DNA of 64,000 bases from a bacterium 0.1xD8-71 (lineage in GTDB: Bacteria; Bacillota; Clostridia; Lachnospirales; Lachnospiraceae): positions 62,001 through 126,000 of the forward strand of contig RAYR01000009.1 of NCBI GenBank assembly GCA_003612405.1. Direction: 5' to 3'. The notes below the pieces were generated by a model. It worked only from the letters and a program-made list of their open reading frames with translations. It was not told the origin of the DNA and did no database searches. Shown piece after piece: positions 1 through 8,364 of this stretch; the first letter of the stretch is position 1, and each line of letters opens with the position of its first letter. The position numbers and the translations under genes are program-made.

Positions 1-940
1 ACAGGGAGAAGAGATTACCAGGCAGGAAGCGCTCAGGCTTATGGAGGAGCCGCTTGTGGAATTGCAGGAGGCGGCGGACGAAATCCGCAGGAAACTGTGC
101 GGAGAAGGTTTTGACATCTGTACGATTGTCAACGGAAAGTGCGGCAGATGTTCGGAGGACTGTAAGTACTGTGCCCAGAGTGCCCACTATCATACGGCCT
201 GCGAGGAGAGTTATCCCTTGCTTTCCACAGAAGAACTGGTGGCAGGGGCAAAGCACAATGAGGCCCAGGGAGTGCTGCGGTATTCCATTGTTACATCCGG
301 CAAGCGTCTTTCCGGGAAAGAGGTGGAGCAGGTGTGCGAGAGCATCCGCAGAATCAAGGAAGAGACGTCCATAGAGGTATGTGTGTCTTTCGGTCTGCTG
401 GAGGAGGCACAGTTTCGCAAGATTAAGGAGGCGGGTGCATCAAGGGTGCACTGTAACCTGGAATCTTCGGCCCGGTATTTTCCTTCTGTCTGTACCACCC
501 ATACCTATGAGGAGAAGATCGAGACGCTGAAAGCGGCAAAACGGGCGGGGCTGTCCATCTGTTCCGGCGGAATCCTGGGGCTGGGAGAGACCATGGAGGA
601 TCGGATCGATATGGTACTCACAGCCAGGGAACTGGGCGTAAAGTCCATTCCGGTGAATCTCCTAAATCCCATCCCGGGAACTCCCTATGAGGAGAGAAAG
701 CCCTTGACCAATGAGGAGGCTTGCAGATGTGTGGCTTTGTTCCGCTTTCTGATTCCGGATGCATCAATCCGGCTGGCTGGCGGCAGGGGATTGGTGGGAG
801 ATAAAGGAGAAGCCTGTTTCCAAAGTGGAGCCAATGCGGCCATTTCGGGAGATATGCTGACAACAGCCGGTATCACGGTGGAGACGGATTTGGAACTCAT
901 ACATAGATTAGGATTCGAGGTGAAACGCTGTCATGGCTAA
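1..940 (+). CDS. bioB: Biotin synthase, 5' end outside the window
   Basis: Radical SAM enzyme that inserts sulfur into dethiobiotin, the last step of biotin synthesis. The CxxxCxxC iron-sulfur motif is visible as CSEDCKYC about 37 residues after the ATG at position 41, and the rest follows BioB to the end. The frame is open to the left edge and the 13 codons before that ATG read like normal BioB N-terminal sequence, so the true start is probably upstream and position 41 is internal. The stop overlaps bioD by 8 bp, indicating translational coupling in a bioB-bioD-bioA operon. The operon promoter and any BirA operator lie outside the window. Confidence 0.95.
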   Translation, partial: QGEEITRQEALRLMEEPLVELQEAADEIRRKLCGEGFDICTIVNGKCGRCSEDCKYCAQSAHYHTACEESYPLLSTEELVAGAKHNEAQGVLRYSIVTSGKRLSGKEVEQVCESIRRIKEETSIEVCVSFGLLEEAQFRKIKEAGASRVHCNLESSARYFPSVCTTHTYEEKIETLKAAKRAGLSICSGGILGLGETMEDRIDMVLTARELGVKSIPVNLLNPIPGTPYEERKPLTNEEACRCVALFRFLIPDASIRLAGGRGLVGDKGEACFQSGANAAISGDMLTTAGITVETDLELIHRLGFEVKRCHG

Positions 941-1619
941 GAAGATTTTTATTGCCGGAACGGGCACGGATGTGGGAAAGACTTTTGTGACCGGTCTGCT
1001 CATCAAAAAGTTACAGGAAAACGGGATGAAAGCAGCCTATTATAAGGCGGCCATGAGTGGTAATGAGCGGACCAAAGAGGGGGCGTTGATTCCAGGGGAT
1101 GCCCTGTATGTGAAGACGGTATCGGGAATTGCACAGCCCCTTGCACAGATGTGTCCTTATATCTATGAGACGGCGGTTTCCCCACACCTTGCTTCACGTA
1201 TCGAAGGCAATCCTGTGGTATTGGAAGAGGTGGTAAAGGGGTTTGAGGAAGTCTGTCTTCAGTATGACTATGTAACCATGGAGGGAAGCGGCGGGATCCT
1301 GTGTCCTATCTGCTTTGACGAACAGGAACTGTGGCTGGAGGATGTGATCAGACGGCTGGGGTTATCCAGTCTGATCGTGGCGGATGCAGGACTTGGCACC
1401 ATCAACAGCGTGGTGCTGACCGTGGAATATATGCGGGCAAAGAATCTCCCCGTGAAGGGAATCCTCTTCAATCATTTTCATCCGGGAGACAGGATGGAGG
1501 AGGATAATCTGTGCATGTGTGAGCACAGAACCAAGCTGCCGGTGATAGCCTGTGTGGAGGACGGAAGCGGGGAACTGGATATGACCATAGAGCAGTTGAC
1601 TGCGTTGTATGAGGAATAG
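933..1619 (+). CDS. bioD: ATP-dependent dethiobiotin synthetase
   Basis: Cytosolic enzyme that closes the ureido ring of 7,8-diaminopelargonate using CO2 and ATP to give dethiobiotin, the BioB substrate. The P-loop GTGTDVGKT is at residues 9-17 and the conserved EGSGG (family EGAGG) is near residue 116. The 228-residue length is normal for BioD. The start overlaps the end of bioB and bioA follows after 33 bp. The enzymes making the pimeloyl part and 7-keto-8-aminopelargonate (BioF, BioW or BioC/H) are not in the window. Confidence 0.95.
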   Translation: MAKKIFIAGTGTDVGKTFVTGLLIKKLQENGMKAAYYKAAMSGNERTKEGALIPGDALYVKTVSGIAQPLAQMCPYIYETAVSPHLASRIEGNPVVLEEVVKGFEEVCLQYDYVTMEGSGGILCPICFDEQELWLEDVIRRLGLSSLIVADAGLGTINSVVLTVEYMRAKNLPVKGILFNHFHPGDRMEEDNLCMCEHRTKLPVIACVEDGSGELDMTIEQLTALYEE

Positions 1620-1652
1620 AAATCTGAACAGAGCCAATGGAGAGAAACAATT

Positions 1653-2849
1653 ATGATCTGGTATCCTTATCAACAGATGAAAACCATGAAAGAACCTTAT
1701 AAGATTATAGATGCCGAAGGCGTGTTCTTAAAGACGCCCGAGCGGGAGATGATTGATTCCATCTCTTCCTGGTGGAGTGTGATTCATGGCTATAAGCATC
1801 CGGTGCTCACGGAGGCAATCAAGTCGCAGGCAGATCAGTTCAGTCATGTGATGCTGGGCGGACTGACTCATGAACCGGTGTTAAAGCTTGCAGATAAACT
1901 GCGGGATTTTCTGCAGGGAGATTTGGATTACTGCTTTTTTTCCGATTCTGGAAGTGTTGCTGTGGAAGTGGCCTTAAAGATGGCGCTTCAATATTATGTA
2001 AACCAAGGAGAAATGGAACGGACTAAGGTGCTTTCCCTGACCCATGCGTATCATGGGGATACCTTTAAGACCATGGAAGTGGGAGACGATGAGGATTATC
2101 ATTTTATCCTGGAAGCCTATGGGGAGAAGAAGGATGTGATTCATGTTCCCACACAGATTCCGGCCCTGGAGCAGGCTTTTGAAATGTATCACCAGCAATT
2201 AAACTGCTTTATTGTGGAGCCGCTTTTGCAGGGAGCGGGCGGTATGCGGATGTATGATGTTTCTTTTCTTATAAAGGCCAGGGAGCTTTGTGACCGTTAT
2301 GGAGTCCTGTTGATCTTTGACGAAGTGGCGACAGGATTCGGACGTACCGGCAATCGTTTTGTGGCGGATCTGGTACAGCCGGATATCCTGGTGCTGGGGA
2401 AGGCTCTGACCGGCGGGTATATCGGACATGCGGTGACGGTGGCCAACCGGAAGGTGTACAATGGATTTTACAGCGATGATTCGGATAAGGCCTTGATGCA
2501 TGGCCCCACCTTTATGGGCAATGCGTTGGCATGTAGTGCGGCGCTTGCGTCCATAGAGCTTTTTGAAGAAGAGGATTATATGTCTAAGATTTATCGGATC
2601 GAAGAGATTACCAGACGGGAAATGGCAGGATTTACGAACGATAAAATCAAGGAAGTAAGGATGATGGGCGGATGTGTCTGTGTGGAGGTAAAAGAGGCTG
2701 ATACCTTGAAAGGATATCAGCAGTTTGCCTATGAGCATGGCGTGTTCAGCCGTCCTTTCCTGAACTGTATGTACGCTATGGTTCCTTATATTATATCGGA
2801 GGAACAACTGGTCAGAGTCCTGGATACCATGAAAGCATGGTTTGCGTAA
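1653..2849 (+). CDS. bioA: Adenosylmethionine-8-amino-7-oxononanoate aminotransferase
   Basis: PLP-dependent class III aminotransferase that makes 7,8-diaminopelargonate, the BioD substrate, using S-adenosylmethionine as usual amino donor. The N-terminus has the BioA-like WYPYQQM. Later come SDSGSVAVEVALKM, HAYHGDTFKTM, the cofactor-binding DEVATGFGRTG near residue 225 and the likely Schiff-base lysine in LGKALTGGY near residue 250. At 398 residues it is somewhat shorter than enterobacterial BioA. It is the third gene of the biotin operon and has a weak SD (GGAGAG) before the ATG. A related class III aminotransferase is possible on homology alone, but bioB-bioD context makes BioA the clear choice. 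Confidence 0.93.
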   Translation: MIWYPYQQMKTMKEPYKIIDAEGVFLKTPEREMIDSISSWWSVIHGYKHPVLTEAIKSQADQFSHVMLGGLTHEPVLKLADKLRDFLQGDLDYCFFSDSGSVAVEVALKMALQYYVNQGEMERTKVLSLTHAYHGDTFKTMEVGDDEDYHFILEAYGEKKDVIHVPTQIPALEQAFEMYHQQLNCFIVEPLLQGAGGMRMYDVSFLIKARELCDRYGVLLIFDEVATGFGRTGNRFVADLVQPDILVLGKALTGGYIGHAVTVANRKVYNGFYSDDSDKALMHGPTFMGNALACSAALASIELFEEEDYMSKIYRIEEITRREMAGFTNDKIKEVRMMGGCVCVEVKEADTLKGYQQFAYEHGVFSRPFLNCMYAMVPYIISEEQLVRVLDTMKAWFA

Positions 2850-2875
2850 AACAGGATATGGATTTCGGACATTGC

Positions 2876-2904
2876 TTTCACTTATTCTGAATATATGATA
2901 TAAT
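2876..2904 (+). promoter_or_regulatory. Promoter of the GGDEF gene
   Basis: An extended -10 element TGATATAAT lies at 2896-2904, with a weak -35 (TTTCAC, 2876-2881) at 17 bp. The -10 region also forms an imperfect inverted repeat with GCGGTTATATCA at 2927-2939, so the promoter could be an operator or lie in a 5' hairpin. No experimental support. Confidence 0.5.
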
Positions 2905-2956
2905 AGCCGCACGGGGAAAGGAATCGGCGGTTATATCATAGAAAGGAATAAGTGAA

Positions 2957-4450
2957 ATGTTGGTACTGGTTAAGACACCTGCGGCGTGTCTTTTGATTAT
3001 GATATACATGATAGGCTTTTATTACAGAAAGCCTCATATTCCGATCAGGTCCACGAAAATATTTCAGGGGCTTATTGCTGTGGCGGTCTTCAATTCTTCC
3101 TTTGACCTGATTACGATCTGTACGGTAAATAACAGGGATGTAGTGCCGGATTCCCTGAATCTGGCGGCACATATTATTTATCTGATGTCTATTCTGGGAT
3201 TTGTTTATCTTTTGTTTGTCTATATGAGAAGCTATCTGGAAACAAATCTTCGGTTTTCTAAAGCGGTTAGAATACTTCACAGCCTGCCTTTTATGGTATC
3301 CACTGTGGGGATTTTTCTGTTACCCATCACCTATGTTCATGGAAAAGCAACGGATTATTCTCTGGGGCCTAAGGCGTATGCCTTGTATGGAAGTCTGGTC
3401 ATTTATCTGATTCTGATTTTGTATTACTGTCTTCGCTATTGGAAGATTATGGATGAGGACAAAAGGCTTGCAATTGTACTTGCCGTACCTCTTTATGTAG
3501 TTACGGCATTGATTCAGATGCTGATTCCGGAAACCTTAGTGGTGGTGGTCTGTTCTACACTGATTCTTCTGGGACTGATACTGAGTAATGAAAATACAGA
3601 AAAATATGTGGATGAGAAGACCACATTATTTAACCAATATTCTTTTGAGAAAGTGTTGGAGGAAGTTGATTTTGAGAAACAGAAACTTGTCATAGCCGTT
3701 CTTTGTTTTTGTAAGACAGAGAACACGCTTGACTGGAAACAGGATGTGCAGATCTTAAATGACATACATAAAGAGATAAAACAGTATCATTTGTATGGAT
3801 ATCGTGTGGGTGAAAGCGGTGTGGTATTTATCAGCAGTGGCGAGGAGAAGGCTCAGGCCATGCTGGAGAAAATCCAGGGCAATGTGGAAAATAAATATGG
3901 CAAAGATACCATAAATATTGAAACGAAAATACTCACGAAAGATGCCACGGTGACCAAGTACAGTTGTATGCGCAATATTATTGTATTCTGTTCGGAGGTG
4001 GGCAGCCGGCTTGCCTATATTGATTATCTCACCAATATCTATAACCGCAATGCATTGGAGCGGGATCTGGATAAGCAGCAGGAACAGGCAGATATTTATT
4101 ATTTTATTGCCGATTTGAATGATCTGAAATTAGTGAACGATACCATCGGCCATTCTGCCGGCGATAAACTGTTACAGGGGTTTGCCCGCCTGCTGGCGGA
4201 TGCGGCCGGGGAAGACGGCAGGGCATACCGGCAGGGCGGGGATGAGTTTGCTGTATTATATAACAAAAATGCAGTGGATTTTGTGCAGGACTTAGAGAGA
4301 CGGTGTAAAGAATATAATCAGTCCAGCGCGGTTCCTGTCAGCTACGCTATCGGTTATTGTCTGTTGGAAAAGGAAGACTTCCGGGATGTGGCGGATCAGA
4401 TGATGTATGAAGATAAACGGCGCAAAAAACAGCATCGGCCAGGACGGTGA
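2957..4450 (+). CDS. Membrane protein with GGDEF (diguanylate cyclase) domain
   Basis: Likely diguanylate cyclase making c-di-GMP. The first ~215 residues hold about six or seven hydrophobic segments, a putative membrane sensor of unknown ligand. A divergent linker follows, then a C-terminal GGDEF domain (about 355-490) with DYLTNIYNRNAL, DLNDLKLVNDTIGHSAGDKLL and an intact GGDEF at residues 427-431. The usual RxxD inhibitory site just before GGDEF is absent (the residues are EDGRAYRQ), so product inhibition may be weak. A good terminator follows, so the gene appears monocistronic. Activity is inferred from the intact motif; no EAL or PilZ partner is in the window. Confidence 0.85.
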   Translation: MLVLVKTPAACLLIMIYMIGFYYRKPHIPIRSTKIFQGLIAVAVFNSSFDLITICTVNNRDVVPDSLNLAAHIIYLMSILGFVYLLFVYMRSYLETNLRFSKAVRILHSLPFMVSTVGIFLLPITYVHGKATDYSLGPKAYALYGSLVIYLILILYYCLRYWKIMDEDKRLAIVLAVPLYVVTALIQMLIPETLVVVVCSTLILLGLILSNENTEKYVDEKTTLFNQYSFEKVLEEVDFEKQKLVIAVLCFCKTENTLDWKQDVQILNDIHKEIKQYHLYGYRVGESGVVFISSGEEKAQAMLEKIQGNVENKYGKDTINIETKILTKDATVTKYSCMRNIIVFCSEVGSRLAYIDYLTNIYNRNALERDLDKQQEQADIYYFIADLNDLKLVNDTIGHSAGDKLLQGFARLLADAAGEDGRAYRQGGDEFAVLYNKNAVDFVQDLERRCKEYNQSSAVPVSYAIGYCLLEKEDFRDVADQMMYEDKRRKKQHRPGR

Positions 4451-4484
4451 TCCAGGCCCCTTGATTACGTATGGGAAATCATAT

Positions 4485-4521
4485 CAGCCTTCCGGTTTCG
4501 GAGGGCTGTTTTTCTTTTTTT
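4485..4521 (+). terminator. Rho-independent terminator after the GGDEF gene
   Basis: Stem AGCCTTCC/GGAGGGCT (4486-4507, one G-U pair in RNA) with loop GGTTTC, followed by a T-rich run to 4520. The T-run abuts the TGAAAC element of the next promoter. Confidence 0.85.
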
Positions 4522-4556
4522 GAAACTTTTCAGCCACCAGAAAAATCTATATAGTA
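4521..4556 (+). promoter_or_regulatory. Putative ECF-type promoter of the sigma operon
   Basis: TGAAACTTTTC at 4521-4531 matches the TGAAAC -35 class used by SigV-like ECF sigma factors. About 16 bp downstream is TCTATATAG, a possible -10 region. This suggests that the sigma factor encoded next activates its own operon. The -10 part is not a close match to a known consensus. Confidence 0.5.
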
Positions 4557-4587
4557 AAAGAACAAAACAGAAAGGTGCGTACCTGTT

Positions 4588-5085
4588 ATGAAAGAAATAT
4601 TATATGAGAGGTTGATCCAGTATATCCTGGAGAATCAAGACCGGTTTTACAGAGTGGCTTATAGTTACACTAGGCATCAGGAGGACGCTCTTGATGTTGT
4701 CCAGAGTGCAGTCTGCAAAGCGCTTGAGGCGCATAAAGGCATCAAGAATGAGGAGGCGATCAGGACCTGGTTTTACAGAATATTAATTAACGAGTGTCTG
4801 ACGGTAATAAAAAAGCGGAAAAGGCTTCTGCTGACTGATGATACTTTGAAACAAGAGGAGGTGTATTACGAAAAAGGCTATGAGCAGGATAATGATATGG
4901 AAATGGAAAAAGAACTGGATAGATTGGAACCTGATGTACAGGGAATTATAAGACTCCGGTTTTTTGAAGAACTGTCCTTGAAGGAAATATCCTGTATTAC
5001 CGGATTGAATCTGAATACAGTGAAAACAAAGCTCTATCGTGGCCTAAAACAGTTAAAAGTAAACATTCAGGAGGCGGATTTATGA
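4588..5085 (+). CDS. ECF-subfamily RNA polymerase sigma factor
   Basis: Group IV sigma-70 factor of 165 residues. Region 2 spans about residues 10-80 (RVAYSYTRHQEDALDVVQ). Region 4 spans about 105-160, with the HTH LSLKEISCITGLNLNTVKTK. There is no region 3. The stop overlaps the next gene, an RsiV-like anti-sigma, by 4 bp (ATGA), a typical sigma/anti-sigma arrangement. By analogy with Bacillus SigV, the signal may be lysozyme or cell-wall stress, but that is inference from the anti-sigma family. A likely autoregulatory TGAAAC promoter lies upstream. The SD is AAAGGTG. Confidence 0.9.
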   Translation: MKEILYERLIQYILENQDRFYRVAYSYTRHQEDALDVVQSAVCKALEAHKGIKNEEAIRTWFYRILINECLTVIKKRKRLLLTDDTLKQEEVYYEKGYEQDNDMEMEKELDRLEPDVQGIIRLRFFEELSLKEISCITGLNLNTVKTKLYRGLKQLKVNIQEADL

Positions 5086-6380
5086 GTAAATTAGAAGCAA
5101 TGAAAGAAAGATATGATCAGATTATTATTCCGGAGGAACTTAATATCCGGATACAGCAGGAGATACAGAAGTCAAGGATACAGCAGGAAGAAAAAAGAAG
5201 AGATGGCAGAAGAAATATGTTCAGGAAGATGATTCGCAGTATGGAAGCAACTGCCGCGGCAGTATGTATTCTGTTCACAGCTGCCCTGAATACGAGTCCG
5301 GTATTTGCCAAAGAGGCGGGAGAGCTTCCGGTGATCGGGGGATTGGCAAGAATACTGACCTTCCGCTCTTACGAAACGGAAAAAGATGACATAGCATTGT
5401 CTGTGGAAATACCAACAATAGAGATGATCGAAGAGGATACAGGAATTACGGTGGATGAGATCAATCAGGAAATCCTTGCCCGCTGTAATCAGTATGCAGA
5501 TGAGGCAGTCATGCGCTCAGAAGAATACAGGACAGCTTTTCTGGAAACAGGAGGGACACTGGAAGAATGGGCAGCGCATAATATAAAGATTATTGTTGAC
5601 TATGAGATAAAACAGCAGAGTAACGATTATCTTTCCTTTGTCGTGAGAGGAAGTGAAAACTGGACAAATGCCTATGGTGAATCCCAATATTATAATCTGG
5701 ATTTAAATACAGGTAAGATTGTCACTTTAAAGGATATTCTGGGTAATGATTATGTGGAACTGGTAAACAGGAGCATCAGGGAGCAGATTGCTGAAAGACA
5801 AAGAGCAGGTGAAACATTTTTTACAGCAGAGGAAGGAGGGTTTGCAGGGATTTCGGAAGATGTAAAGTTTTATATCAATGGGAATAACTACCCGGTCATT
5901 GTTTTTGAGAAATACGAAATCGCCCCCGGTTCATCGGGAGAAGTTGAATTTGAAATTACAGGAGGAGACCAGCAGGATCCGGCTACAGAAATGGCAGAGG
6001 AAGAAACAACAGAAAACCCGGCACAGATATCAGAGAGATATGAGGATAACTTTGCAGTTGACAGTGAGGCGGCAAAGGAATTTGCCCGGCAAATTAAAGA
6101 TGCAACAGCCCAAAAAGATTTGGAGGCGCTTGCAGAACTGACTGCGTTTCCGGTTTATGTGGGGCTGCCGGGGGTGGATGTGGTAGAGACGAAGGAAGTC
6201 TTTCTGAAGCTTGGAGCAGATGCGGTGTTTACGGAGGGGCTGCTTAAATCTGTAGAGGAGGCTGATATCGATCATTTTCAGCCCAGCATGGCCGGATTCT
6301 CTGTTTCGGACGGAGGGACAGCCAACATAAACTTTAGCGTGTCAGACGGGGTACTGGCAATCAACGGCATTAATTATTGA
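5082..6380 (+). CDS. RsiV-like transmembrane anti-sigma factor (DUF3298) with extra C-terminal domain
   Basis: Likely sequesters the upstream sigma factor at the membrane. Residues 1-55 are basic and cytoplasmic, followed by one transmembrane segment (about 58-78, AAAVCILFTAALNTSPVFA). The extracellular part has a DUF4163/DUF3298 region at about 150-290, with SQYYNLDLNTGKIVTLKD and VIVFEKYEIAPGSSGEVEFE, as in RsiV. Bacillus RsiV binds lysozyme there and is then proteolysed. This protein continues with an acidic linker and ~110 more residues (about 322-432) that look like a small NTF2-like alpha/beta domain; B. subtilis RsiV is only ~285 residues. Operon and family support the assignment; the sensed signal is not shown by the sequence. 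Confidence 0.82.
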   Translation: MSKLEAMKERYDQIIIPEELNIRIQQEIQKSRIQQEEKRRDGRRNMFRKMIRSMEATAAAVCILFTAALNTSPVFAKEAGELPVIGGLARILTFRSYETEKDDIALSVEIPTIEMIEEDTGITVDEINQEILARCNQYADEAVMRSEEYRTAFLETGGTLEEWAAHNIKIIVDYEIKQQSNDYLSFVVRGSENWTNAYGESQYYNLDLNTGKIVTLKDILGNDYVELVNRSIREQIAERQRAGETFFTAEEGGFAGISEDVKFYINGNNYPVIVFEKYEIAPGSSGEVEFEITGGDQQDPATEMAEEETTENPAQISERYEDNFAVDSEAAKEFARQIKDATAQKDLEALAELTAFPVYVGLPGVDVVETKEVFLKLGADAVFTEGLLKSVEEADIDHFQPSMAGFSVSDGGTANINFSVSDGVLAINGINY

Positions 6381-6465
6381 TGGTTGTAAAAAGATTGATA
6401 TTTCTATTAAAATCTGATAGCGTATAACACAAGACCTTACTCTCATAGGGGAAAGTCTTGTCAAA

Positions 6466-7258
6466 GTGGTAAAAGAAAGAAAACGAGTTGATCCGGAAAA
6501 GTTTATGGCATATATTCAATCCCAGATGACTGATCAGGGGATGTATTATCTTTTGCTGTATGAGGTTCAGATACTCGATTGTTTTGAGGCGGTATTGAAT
6601 GGATATTTACGCAGAGATAATATGGACGTTTATGTAACGGGAAGTAATGCAAGGTTTTCGTCAAAAGACATTATTACCGAGTTTGCAGGGAGGGGAGATG
6701 AGATTCATATGTATCCTCTTAATTTTTCGGAATTTATGTCCTGTTACAGGGGAGATAAATATGAGGACTTACTCAATATCCTGTCTTCTGCGATTGGATC
6801 ACTGACAAATCCCGAGAAACTGAAAAATACTTTCCGAACGGTAAAGAATTCCAGAATTACATCCAATACGGTTAAGAAGTATCTGGATTATGTTGGAAGA
6901 TTCTTTTTTGATTGAGTCTGCGCAACGATATGATATTAAGGGAAAGGCGTATATTGAAACACCCAAAAAATATTATTTTTCAGACTTGGGTCTTCGGAAT
7001 GTCCGCATTAATTTCCGACAGTTTGAACAGACTCATTCCATGGAAAATGTAATTTATAATGAATTGCGTATGCGTGGCTACAGGGTTGATGTGGGTGTCG
7101 TAACGGTAGCAGAAAAAGATAAGGCAGGAAAAGTAATGCGTAAACATCTTGAAGTTGATTTTGTGTGTAATCTGGTAGCGGCTCATTATGATGAGCATGG
7201 AATCCTGACCTTAAATATTTATGATTTTCTATTGAATCCGGCAAGTATGGAAGGCTGA
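6466..7258 (+). pseudogene. Decayed DUF4143-type AAA ATPase gene
   Basis: Two overlapping reading frames make one broken gene. The first (6466-6915) has the ATPase core piece DVYVTGSNARFSSKD and GDEIHMYPLNFSEFMS but lacks the N-terminal P-loop. A block is also missing before DLLNILSSAIGSLTNPEKL. The second (from about 6890) carries the C-terminal nuclease-like part, YYFSDLGLRNVRINFRQ. The switch is explained by one extra T near 6887: without it, YLDMLEDSFLIES would be continuous. The usual DEIQ is YEVQ here, and the C-terminus runs into unrelated sequence. This ATPase family is abundant and often decayed in gut Clostridia. Function is lost unless a sequencing error is involved. Confidence 0.85.
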
Positions 7259-7272
7259 TTTGTTTTATCAGG

Positions 7273-7935
7273 TTACCGCTCCTGGACCATCGCAAAATAG
7301 CCGATGGTAATGGTCCACACATAAGCACAGGTCTTGGGAATCATGAGCATACCGATCATCGGCACTGCATCAGCCCAGAGTACCACCGGAATATAGAAAC
7401 CAAAACTGAGGACGATCGTCAGCCACATATATCCAAACTGCGCGTCCTCGTGTTTTTTTGCGCTTTTATAGAATAAAATGATCACCAAAAGTCCCAACAG
7501 GGCAAACGGGATGTTGCGATAAATCCCCCAGGAGAGCGGGGAGTCAGCGCTCAGCCACTTATTCTGCGGGAAGAAACACAGGACAATCCGCGTCAGGGAC
7601 AACAGATATATCATCACGGTTAACATGGGATACCCTTTGATATGGTATCGTGTTCTCCATACATAATATAAGAGAATATAAAAAACAGTCATGGTAATGG
7701 AAGTGATGAATTTTCCGGCACCCAGGGCGACCGTGAAGTGATCCAGGCCGGTTGTGCAAAGTGCCAGGGCGCGCGGAACTAAATGGAAAGCATCACCTGT
7801 TCCAAGCACCACGGCCATGATACCGAATAAACGGTACTGTCGGTTACCGTTACTCTTTATGATCATGAGGATGCCCATGGTAATGACCGTGAGCAGATAT
7901 GCTGCGTCAAATAAAGTTTCTACGATTGCCTGCAT
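7273..7935 (-). CDS. Conserved multi-pass membrane protein of unknown function
   Basis: A 220-residue, strongly hydrophobic protein with about seven predicted transmembrane helices (for example LLTVITMGILMII, ITMTVFYILLYYVW, FALLGLLVIILFY). I do not recognise a named family or catalytic motif. An ideal SD (AAAGGAGG, 6 bp from the ATG) supports the start. It runs convergent to the ATPase pseudogene and downstream of the small XRE regulator on the same strand, 65 bp away, so the two may be cotranscribed. Confidence 0.7.
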   Translation of the reverse strand: MQAIVETLFDAAYLLTVITMGILMIIKSNGNRQYRLFGIMAVVLGTGDAFHLVPRALALCTTGLDHFTVALGAGKFITSITMTVFYILLYYVWRTRYHIKGYPMLTVMIYLLSLTRIVLCFFPQNKWLSADSPLSWGIYRNIPFALLGLLVIILFYKSAKKHEDAQFGYMWLTIVLSFGFYIPVVLWADAVPMIGMLMIPKTCAYVWTITIGYFAMVQER

Positions 7936-8000
7936 GGGAGGCCTCCTTTTCTGTTTTTATCCGAATCACGGCTCAAGTGTATCACGCTTTCGTATCGTCA

Positions 8001-8207
8001 TCAAGGCGTATCTTTGATATACTCTGCAATATCATACAATCCACAATCCAGAACATCACATAATTTATCAAGCGTATTGGTGCTTACGCTTTCATTTTTG
8101 CGCAGCCGGTCCAGCTGGCCGGTACTGATTCCATAGGTGTTAATCAGTTTATATTGTGAGATGCCGCGTTTCCTTAAAGTTTCCCAAAGTTTTGTATATA
8201 CGATCAT
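8001..8207 (-). CDS. Small XRE/Cro-type transcriptional regulator
   Basis: A 68-residue single-domain helix-turn-helix protein of the XRE (HTH_26-like) family. The recognition region is ISQYKLINTYGISTGQLDRLRKN and the tail NTLDKLCDVLDCGLYDIAEYI is typical. The SD is ATGGAG. It is divergent from the dynamin-like operon, whose promoter 80 bp away holds a perfect palindrome, so it is the obvious candidate regulator of that operon. Members of this family are common as standalone regulators in Clostridia, so the link is inference. Confidence 0.88.
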   Translation of the reverse strand: MIVYTKLWETLRKRGISQYKLINTYGISTGQLDRLRKNESVSTNTLDKLCDVLDCGLYDIAEYIKDTP

Positions 8208-8287
8208 TTATTTCTCCATCATTTTGTTTGCCTTATAAAAGTCGCGTTTGTTGTAGTTATGATATAAGGATACGTGCGAAAAAAGTC

Positions 8288-8316
8288 TTGCGTAATGCCC
8301 GATATCGGGCTATACT
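8288..8316 (+). promoter_or_regulatory. Promoter with palindromic operator of the dynamin module
   Basis: TTGCGT (8288-8293), a 17-bp spacer and TATACT (8311-8316) form a good sigma-A promoter. The spacer contains a perfect 14-bp palindrome, GCCCGATATCGGGC, at 8297-8310. A protein bound there would block RNA polymerase. The divergent XRE protein is the likely ligand. Confidence 0.75.
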
Positions 8317-8364
8317 AAAACAGGAAATGTATCTTATGTCGAAAAAGGAAAAGCAGGTGGGAAG

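Noticed and set aside
6430-6463. Hairpin ACAAGAC/GTCTTGT after the anti-sigma gene as a terminator
   Set aside because: Short stem, large loop and no T-run; too weak to call.
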